64,000 nucleotides of DNA. Origin: an uncultured Candidatus Melainabacteria bacterium (GTDB lineage: Bacteria; Cyanobacteriota; Vampirovibrionia; Gastranaerophilales; Gastranaerophilaceae). The translations under genes were made by a program, and so were the position numbers. Shown one piece after another: positions 58,306 through 64,000 of the stretch. The notes under the pieces are model-generated. The model had not been told where the DNA came from and ran no database searches. It saw only the letters and a program-made list of their open reading frames with translations. The stretch covers positions 95,375-159,374 of the forward strand of contig CAKVIE010000004.1 in assembly GCA_934754505.1 (NCBI GenBank), given 5' to 3'. Position 1 is the stretch's first letter. Every line of letters begins with the position of its first letter.

Positions 58306-59580
58306 TTAGTTTCTGATAACCAAATCGCTCAAAAGTTCAACGTAGATTTCGTCACCGACTTTTGTCTTGAATTGAAGACCGGGAGTAACAAGCCCTGTTG
58401 CAAGTCCGACACCAAAACCAACCGGTAAACCAACAGCAATAGCTGTTCCGTATTTGCTGCCGCTTCTGCTTCCGTCAATCGCTGCCAAACCAACACCTGC
58501 ACCTGTTCCGATTACAGCACCGCCTGCTGTGTATGCTGCAAGTTTGCCGATTGATGCTTTTTTAGATGCTGTCAATTCGCCTGCTGTTTGTGCCGTAAAG
58601 TCAATTTGTTCTCCGTTCGGAAGAATTAATTGGTTAATTTCAAAACCGACTCTTGCGTTTTTGTTCAACATTTTTTGAGGAACTAATGATGAAACTTTTC
58701 CGATAAATTGTGATTGTGCAGGAATTAACATTCTGCCTTCATCTGTCAAAATATCTTCTTGTGAGATGAATTTAATCGGTGTTCCGTCAACATATCTCTT
58801 TGATGAAAAATCTTCTGCAAATCTGACTTTCAATACGTTACCAGCCAAAATGATTTTTCTGAAGTTTGTAATTTTAACTTCATTTGTTTTTGCATCGGGA
58901 GAAACTGTTAAGTGTTCAATACCCATAACTGTTTCTTCAGCAACGAATTCTTTTTTAACATTGTTGAGTGCATCTCTCAATTTGAAAAGAATAACTGCAC
59001 ATTCAGCTCTGTTCAAATTTTTGTTAGGCAAAAGTTTGTCTTTGTCGGGGTGGTTTACATAAACACCCATGTCAACAGCTTTTGCATATCTTTCAACAGC
59101 CCATGCCGGAATTTCGTTTTTATCAGCGAATACGTCTAAAACCGAAGTATCAATATAATCTGCATCTTCAGTAATGTGGCTGATGATTGATTCAACTTCA
59201 GCTTTTGTAATATTGTTGAGCGGTCTGAAAGTATTATCACCATAACCGTATATTAAACCGAGTCTTTGTGATTTCAAAATATCACCGTAAGCCCAGTAAT
59301 CTTCAGAAACATCTTTAAAAACGTTTTCATTTTCGTTAGAGTTATCTCTGTGACCGAGAACTCTTAACAAAGTAGTATTAAAATCTGCTCTTGTCATATT
59401 TTCGTCGGGATTAAATTTTCCGTCAGCGGTGATACCCATAATTCCGCCGTTAATGACCGTCAAAATTTCTTGTGCAGCCCAATGCTCCGCAGTGATATCA
59501 GCAAGTTCCTTTGCTTGTACGGAAGATGTAGCTGTCATCATAAGAAAAAGTGATACAAAAAATGCGAATATCTTTTTCAT
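58306..59580 (-). CDS. S-layer homology (SLH) domain envelope protein
   Basis: 424 aa with a signal peptide (cleavage near VQA, residue 23) and three SLH domains (about 25-75, 85-140, 150-205) that bind peptidoglycan-linked polymers; typical phrases are ITAEHWAAQEILTVINGGIMG, RADFNTTLLRVLGH and KAEVESII. Residues about 215-345 form a beta-rich region. The C-terminus holds a glycine-zipper-like stretch (GAVIGTGAGVGLAAIDGSRSG and GLPVGFGVGLATGLVTPG, about 355-400) that could insert in membrane. An AAGGAG box precedes the ATG. Confidence 0.85.
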   Translation of the reverse strand: MKKIFAFFVSLFLMMTATSSVQAKELADITAEHWAAQEILTVINGGIMGITADGKFNPDENMTRADFNTTLLRVLGHRDNSNENENVFKDVSEDYWAYGDILKSQRLGLIYGYGDNTFRPLNNITKAEVESIISHITEDADYIDTSVLDVFADKNEIPAWAVERYAKAVDMGVYVNHPDKDKLLPNKNLNRAECAVILFKLRDALNNVKKEFVAEETVMGIEHLTVSPDAKTNEVKITNFRKIILAGNVLKVRFAEDFSSKRYVDGTPIKFISQEDILTDEGRMLIPAQSQFIGKVSSLVPQKMLNKNARVGFEINQLILPNGEQIDFTAQTAGELTASKKASIGKLAAYTAGGAVIGTGAGVGLAAIDGSRSGSKYGTAIAVGLPVGFGVGLATGLVTPGLQFKTKVGDEIYVELLSDLVIRN

Positions 59581-59687
59581 GAAAATCTCCTTACTATTGT
59601 AATCAAGATTATATATGAAATTATAAACTTAAACAAGTATCTTTTTAGATTTAGTAAAAGAAGATGAAAGAGAAATAAAAAATCGAC

Positions 59688-59716
59688 TTGAAAAAAAATC
59701 TTGATTAAGATATTAT
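59688..59716 (+). promoter_or_regulatory. tRNA-Lys promoter
   Basis: TTGAAA (59688-59693), a 17-bp spacer and TATTAT (59711-59716), 10 bp before the tRNA. Confidence 0.7.
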
Positions 59717-59726
59717 AAACGCAGAT

Positions 59727-59799
<73 letters not shown>

Positions 59800-59807
59800 T
59801 ACTTACT

Positions 59808-59834
59808 AAAAAGAGGGTTTTCGCCCTCTTTTTT
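59808..59834 (+). terminator. Terminator after tRNA-Lys
   Basis: AAAAAGAGGG/CCCTCTTTTT stem and T-tract. Confidence 0.9.
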
Positions 59835-59880
59835 GTTGCAAATTTTATCAAACACAAAAAACCTCTAAAAAACTAATATA

Positions 59881-60216
59881 TTACTTATTTAAAATGGCTT
59901 CATTGATTATTTTTATAAATTGAGTATAAATATAAATGTCTTTCGAAGAACTTGATAAAATTAATTTTAAAATTTCTTCTTTTTCAGAATTTATATTGCT
60001 TTTATTTTTTTGATTAATACCAAAATCTTCCAACGTAAAATCCAGAACTTCTGCCATTTTTAAAAAGGATTCAACATTCAACTTACAAAGACCTCTTTCT
60101 ACTTTACTTAAATAATTTGTAGATAACTCAACTTTTTCTGCAAGTTGTTCTTGAGTTAAACCCTTTTCATTTCTTAAATTTTGAATAATTTTTCCGATAG
60201 AAGCCATGTCAATCAT
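59881..60216 (-). CDS. XRE-family regulator (probable controller of the R-M island)
   Basis: 111 aa with an XRE/Cro HTH over residues 5-65 (IGKIIQNLRNEKGLTQEQLA, STNYLSKVERGLCKLN and FLKMAEVLDFTLEDF). Divergent from the methyltransferase genes across a 145-bp region with GATTA repeats, it resembles the C-proteins of restriction-modification systems that time expression of methylase and nuclease. The C-terminal tail (about 70-111) is not recognised. An AGAGG box lies 5 nt before the ATG. Confidence 0.75.
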   Translation of the reverse strand: MIDMASIGKIIQNLRNEKGLTQEQLAEKVELSTNYLSKVERGLCKLNVESFLKMAEVLDFTLEDFGINQKNKSNINSEKEEILKLILSSSSKDIYIYTQFIKIINEAILNK

Positions 60217-60299
60217 ATATTTACCTCTTTTTAATGATAAATTCTATATGATTAGTTTTTAATATCATATCGGATTAACAAATCGTTTAGTAATCATAC

Positions 60300-60327
60300 T
60301 TGATTAATCAAAACAACATGCTATAAT
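60300..60327 (+). promoter_or_regulatory. Methyltransferase promoter with overlapping operator palindrome
   Basis: TTGATT (60300-60305), a 16-bp spacer and TATAAT (60322-60327). The -35 lies in the perfect 12-bp palindrome TTGATTAATCAA (60300-60311). Further GATTA copies are at about 60249, 60272 and 60335. A likely target of the XRE protein. Confidence 0.65.
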
Positions 60328-60361
60328 CACAACAGATTAATTATTTCAAAAATGATAAGAT

Positions 60362-61012
60362 ATGATTACAGAAAAACAAATAAAAAGTAATGATAGAGTC
60401 CGAGCTCATGGCGAAGTTTTGACAGCAAGACGAGAAGTTGAAGCTATGCTTGACCTTGTGAAAAACGAGTCTGAAAGAATTGATAGCCGATTTCTTGAAC
60501 CTGCATGTGGTGATGGGAATTTTCTTGTTGCTATCCTTGAAAGAAAACTAAAAACAGTATATAGCCGATACAGGACTAAAAAAGTAGATTTTGAAATACA
60601 GATGATTTCGGCTGTTGGTAGCATTTATGGAATAGATTTACTTGAAGATAATGTTGAAATTGCACAAGATAGAATGTTAGAAATTGCTTGTAGATGTTAT
60701 AAAGATAGTTTAAAAACAAATCCTGATGAGGATTTTAAACGAATTTTGAAATTTATTTTAAAGAAAAATATTTTGCAAGGTGATTCACTAAACGGCATAG
60801 ACAAAATAGTTTTTACTCAATGGTCGTTGATAGGTTATCAAGTTCAAAGAGAGGAATATTCTTTTTCTCAAATGAATCAAGATGCTGAAATTATGAATAC
60901 ACCTTTGTTTAGTGCTTGCATAAACGAAAAAGGGGAAGATGTTTTTATTCCAAACCCGATAAAAACTTATCCGCTTGTGAATTATAGAAAATTAGTAGAG
61001 GAGATTAAATGA
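60362..61012 (+). CDS. SAM-dependent DNA methyltransferase subunit (N-6 type)
   Basis: 216 aa with an amino-methyltransferase motif I, FLEPACGDGNFLVAIL (about 44-59). A catalytic NPPY motif is absent, so the protein may be half of a split enzyme with the next gene, or a short accessory methylase. The C-terminus reads NPIKTYPLVNYRKLVEEIK. It overlaps the next gene by 4 bp. The order of a short M-like protein before an Eco57I-like protein recurs in some type II/III-like restriction islands (inference). Confidence 0.75.
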   Translation: MITEKQIKSNDRVRAHGEVLTARREVEAMLDLVKNESERIDSRFLEPACGDGNFLVAILERKLKTVYSRYRTKKVDFEIQMISAVGSIYGIDLLEDNVEIAQDRMLEIACRCYKDSLKTNPDEDFKRILKFILKKNILQGDSLNGIDKIVFTQWSLIGYQVQREEYSFSQMNQDAEIMNTPLFSACINEKGEDVFIPNPIKTYPLVNYRKLVEEIK

Positions 61013-62571
61013 GTTTATTAGAAGAATTACACAAGCCTGATATTTTAGATTGCATATCTCATTTAAGTTCTGATGAAGTTTTTACGCCACCGAAATTGGT
61101 TAATCAAATTTTGGATACTTTACCACAGGAATTATTTAAAAGTCCTGATACGAAATTTCTTGATCCATGTTGTAAAAGTGGAGTATTTTTGCGAGAAATA
61201 GCAAAAAGATTAATTGACGGATTAGAAAATGAAATACCTGATTTAGAAAAAAGAACAGAACATATTTTTAAAAATCAATTATTTGGTATTGCAATTACAG
61301 AATTAACTTCATTGTTATCTCGTCGTTCTGTTTATTGTTCAAAAGATGCAAGTGGTGAATTTTCAGTTGTCCATTTTGATAATCCGGAGGGCAATATTGA
61401 ATATAAAAAGACTTATCACGTGTGGTTTAAAGACAAATGTATATTTTGTGGGGCAAGCAAATCAGAATACGATAGACCTGACATATTAGAAACTCACGCA
61501 TACTCTTTTATTCATACAGATAATTTAAGAAATAAAGAACTTTTTGAAAGGTTAAAAGAAATGAAATTTGATGTCATAATAGGTAATCCGCCGTATCAAA
61601 TTAGTGATGGTGGAGGAACAGGAGATAGTGCAAAACCAATATATCAGTTATTTATTCAACAAGCAAAAAGATTAAATCCAAAATATATTACAATGATAGT
61701 TCCTTCAAGATGGATGAAAGGTGGTAAAGGACTAGATAATTTTAGAAAAGAAATGATTGAGGATACAAGAATAAAAGTTCTCTGTGATTATGAAGATGCA
61801 AAAGCTTGTTTCCCTGGAGTTCATATTGATGGTGGCGTTTGTTATTTTCTTTGGGATAAAGATTATAATAATACGGTAGAGTATCATTATACTTCTCTTG
61901 ATGGAAGTAAAAACATTTCAAATCGTTTTTTAAAATCTAATTGTACAGATACTGTAATTAGGGATTTTAGGCAAATTTCTATAATAGAAAAGTCTTGCAA
62001 ATTCAATGAATCTAGTTTCAGTGGTATTGTTTCCTCAAGAAATCCTTATGGTTTTTTTGCCGATTTATTTAATACTCCTGAAAAATATCCATCTATAAAA
62101 ATCGAAGAAAACGACAAAAATGGATTGTTAAAAATATATGGTGTAAAAGGAAAAAAGGGTGGTGCAAAAAGAGTTATTGGATATGTTTCTCAAAAGAATA
62201 TCGAAAAGAATTTTAATAATGTAAAAAAATACAAGTTGTTTTTTTCAAAAGCATATATGACAACCTCTACAGTTCCTCCAGAAATAATTATAGGTAAACC
62301 TAATACTGTTTGTACAGAAACTTTTTTAGAAATTGGAACTTTTATTTCTGACGAAATGACATTAAATTGTTTAAATTACATAAAAACAAAATTTTTTAGG
62401 GCACTATTATTTTTTAATAGGCATTCTCTAAATATATCGAAAGAGTCTTTTGGACTAATTCCAATTCAAGACTTCAACGAAGAATGGACAGATGAAAAGT
62501 TATACAAAAAATATAATCTTACACAAGAAGAAATTGATTTTATTGAATCAATGATTAAACCAATGGAGTAA
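61009..62571 (+). CDS. Eco57I-type N6-adenine DNA methyltransferase
   Basis: 520 aa. SAM motif DEVFTPPKLVNQI and FLDPCCKSGVFLREIAKRL (about 47-65) and the catalytic IIGNPPYQISDGG (about 191-203) define a gamma-type N6-adenine methylase. VPSRWMKGGKGLDNFR (about 231-246) matches the Eco57I family. The C-terminal half may recognise DNA. A CHC-type cluster (CIFCGASKSEYD, about 144-155) suggests a zinc finger. GAGGAG precedes the ATG. Confidence 0.88.
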   Translation: MSLLEELHKPDILDCISHLSSDEVFTPPKLVNQILDTLPQELFKSPDTKFLDPCCKSGVFLREIAKRLIDGLENEIPDLEKRTEHIFKNQLFGIAITELTSLLSRRSVYCSKDASGEFSVVHFDNPEGNIEYKKTYHVWFKDKCIFCGASKSEYDRPDILETHAYSFIHTDNLRNKELFERLKEMKFDVIIGNPPYQISDGGGTGDSAKPIYQLFIQQAKRLNPKYITMIVPSRWMKGGKGLDNFRKEMIEDTRIKVLCDYEDAKACFPGVHIDGGVCYFLWDKDYNNTVEYHYTSLDGSKNISNRFLKSNCTDTVIRDFRQISIIEKSCKFNESSFSGIVSSRNPYGFFADLFNTPEKYPSIKIEENDKNGLLKIYGVKGKKGGAKRVIGYVSQKNIEKNFNNVKKYKLFFSKAYMTTSTVPPEIIIGKPNTVCTETFLEIGTFISDEMTLNCLNYIKTKFFRALLFFNRHSLNISKESFGLIPIQDFNEEWTDEKLYKKYNLTQEEIDFIESMIKPME

Positions 62572-62604
62572 AAATTATATTTTAAGTTTGAAAGGAAAAG
62601 TAAA

Positions 62605-63015
62605 GTGGAAAAACAATTATTAAAAAATATTGAATCATTACACAACAATTTAATTGAGCAAATTGTAGGACACATTATTAATGCAAATAAATTAAATGCT
62701 CCAGAAGAAAGAAAAAGAGCAGATCGCATGGCATTGTTTTTAGATACATTAAACATTATTGTAAAAAAGAATGATAAAAATTTGTTATTTGATTATGCAA
62801 ATGAAATATATGCCAAAATACAAGAGTACAATGAAAATCAGGAGATGAACAAAAAAGAAAAGAAAAGTTATGAATATAACTTTGCAGACTATCAGTATAT
62901 ATTGATTACTATTTTAAACTTTTTTCCAAATCAAAAAACAACACTTATTACAAATGTATTTGATAAAGAATTATCAAAAAAAGTTATTGAGAAAATAAAT
63001 ACTTTTAAAAATTAA
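62605..63015 (+). CDS. Helical protein of unknown function in the R-M island
   Basis: 136 aa, almost all helical, rich in Lys, Asn and Glu, without Cys. It starts GTG at 62605 with an AAAGGA box 8 nt upstream. The phrase NKLNAPEERKRADRMALFLD lies about 29-48. No family is recognised. Its place between the methylase and the helicase suggests a subunit or regulator of the system (inference). Confidence 0.6.
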   Translation: MEKQLLKNIESLHNNLIEQIVGHIINANKLNAPEERKRADRMALFLDTLNIIVKKNDKNLLFDYANEIYAKIQEYNENQEMNKKEKKSYEYNFADYQYILITILNFFPNQKTTLITNVFDKELSKKVIEKINTFKN

Positions 63016-63026
63016 GAGGTTTATAA

Positions 63027-64000
63027 ATGGCAGAAATTTTATCTAACAACAAAATACCACGTATATATGCTTATACAGAGCCACAATACAAAGAAACTTC
63101 GTGGCAAGGTAAAAGACAGGGTAAAGGCTTAATCAAAGTTGGTTTTACAACAAGACTTTTAGCAATAGAACGTATTGCTGAACAATTTGGTACGAACAAA
63201 CCTACATCTACACCTTTTGAAATTTTGTTAGATGAAATTGCTATCAGAAATGACAACACTTATTTTACAGACCACGAGGTGCACAAAGTTCTTGAAAAAT
63301 TAGGTTGTTACAGATTCCCTAATTCTGAATGGTTTGAATGTACATTAGAAGAAGCACAACAAGCAATTTTTGCCGTAAAAAATCATAAAACAGAAGTTTC
63401 AAAACGCATTGCTGATTTTAAAATGCGTCCTGAACAAGCACAAGCCGTAAAAGTTACAAGTGAATATTTTAGACGATATCCTTATGAGGTAGAACACAAG
63501 ACTCCTCACTTTTTATGGAATGCAAAAATGCGTTTTGGTAAAACATTTACAAGTTACCAACTTGCAAAAGAAATGAATTGGTCAAAAGTTCTTGTGCTAA
63601 CTTTTAAACCTGCCGTTCAAAACTCTTGGGAAGAAGATTTGAAATCGCATATTGATTTTCAAGATTGGCAATTTATTTCAAGAACAGGAAAACAATATTC
63701 AGAAATAGATCACAAAAAGCCATTTGTTTGGTTTGCAAGTTTTCAAGATGTTCTACAAAAGACTGAAGCAGGTGGCATAAAACCACGAAACGAAGAAATA
63801 CATCTTATTAATTGGGATTGCATAATCCTTGATGAATATCACTTTGGTGCGTGGAGAGATTCAGCAAAAGATTTGTATGATGCAGAAGATAAAAAAGAAC
63901 AATCAAAACAAAATGGAGAAGGTATTGATTACTACGATGAAAGTCAAATGCCATTAACAACAAGTGCCTACTTATATTTATCAGGTACTCCATTTAGAGC
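63027..64000 (+). CDS. T5orf172 (GIY-YIG-like) nuclease / DExH helicase, 5' part
   Basis: The first 324 codons are visible; the gene runs off the window. Residues about 11-115 look like a T5orf172/GIY-YIG-like domain: PRIYAYTEPQY, GLIKVGFTTRLLAIERI, FTDHEVHKVLEKLG (catalytic Glu) and a SEWFECTLEEA end. The helicase part has NAKMRFGKTFT (Walker A-like, about 173-183), VLTFKPAVQNSW, and DEYHFGAW (DExH Walker B, about 269-276), ending near SGTPFRA. It is probably the restriction enzyme of the island. AGAGG precedes the ATG. Confidence 0.85.
   Translation, partial: MAEILSNNKIPRIYAYTEPQYKETSWQGKRQGKGLIKVGFTTRLLAIERIAEQFGTNKPTSTPFEILLDEIAIRNDNTYFTDHEVHKVLEKLGCYRFPNSEWFECTLEEAQQAIFAVKNHKTEVSKRIADFKMRPEQAQAVKVTSEYFRRYPYEVEHKTPHFLWNAKMRFGKTFTSYQLAKEMNWSKVLVLTFKPAVQNSWEEDLKSHIDFQDWQFISRTGKQYSEIDHKKPFVWFASFQDVLQKTEAGGIKPRNEEIHLINWDCIILDEYHFGAWRDSAKDLYDAEDKKEQSKQNGEGIDYYDESQMPLTTSAYLYLSGTPFR

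Overview
The window is a low-GC bacterial chromosome segment with tightly packed, often overlapping genes. The best guess is a non-photosynthetic relative of Cyanobacteria (Vampirovibrionia/Melainabacteria, gut Gastranaerophilales type). The grounds are an 11-subunit complex I operon without the NADH module, pheT unlinked to pheS, an SLH-domain envelope protein, rubrerythrin/rubredoxin/PerR oxygen defence, and dTDP-rhamnose and lipid-linked glycan genes. This is inference; no rRNA or marker gene fixes it. No HIP1 octamer (GCGATCGC) was noticed.

Layout: 1-8.0 kb holds housekeeping genes (5' end of ychF, an SGNH-like protein, an acyl-CoA synthetase, ferritin-ftsH, holB-holA). 8.0-8.9 kb is a repeat-rich gap with a tiny ORF. 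8.9-13 kb holds a class II photolyase, a complete DpnII-type GATC restriction-modification cassette (two methyltransferases and the endonuclease) and tRNA-Gly. 14-23.5 kb is nuoABCDHIJKLMN in one compact operon. 23.6-29.6 kb holds a small secreted protein, ispG, a metallophosphatase, and pheT-nadD-yqeK. 29.6-31.3 kb is a second repeat-rich gap with a 55-aa ORF. 31.3-37.7 kb runs perR-rubrerythrin, malQ-queD-uppP, punA, a GT10 fucosyltransferase and tRNA-Ser. 38-43 kb holds a secreted protein, a degenerate histidine kinase and clpB. 43-57 kb is dominated by cell-surface genes: two paralogous multi-pass membrane proteins, an MFS protein, rmlC-rmlD-rmlA, manC, a second SGNH-like protein, and a DPPR-synthase-like UbiA next to a GT87-like protein; rubredoxin, recF and a candidate small RNA lie among them. 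57-59.8 kb holds a repeat-plus-J-domain protein, an SLH protein and tRNA-Lys. From 59.9 kb to the edge is a second restriction/defence island: a Cro/C-type regulator divergent from two adenine-methyltransferase genes, an unknown helical protein, and a T5orf172 (GIY-YIG-like)/DExH helicase that runs off the window.

The most notable observations are four. (1) The complex I genes are all intact, but by eye they have lost a large set of residues needed for quinone binding (NuoD) and proton transfer (NuoA, J, K, L, M, N), while keeping the Fe-S ligands. (2) The octamer CGGGCATG/CATGCCCG occurs 16 times, in every reading context and equally on both strands, against well under one expected. (3) Two loci share a promoter block and a long 3' UTR with a CU tract around different tiny ORFs. 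(4) A consensus promoter is followed about 110 bp later by a terminator in an ORF-less gap. All alignments here were made by eye from memory of the families.
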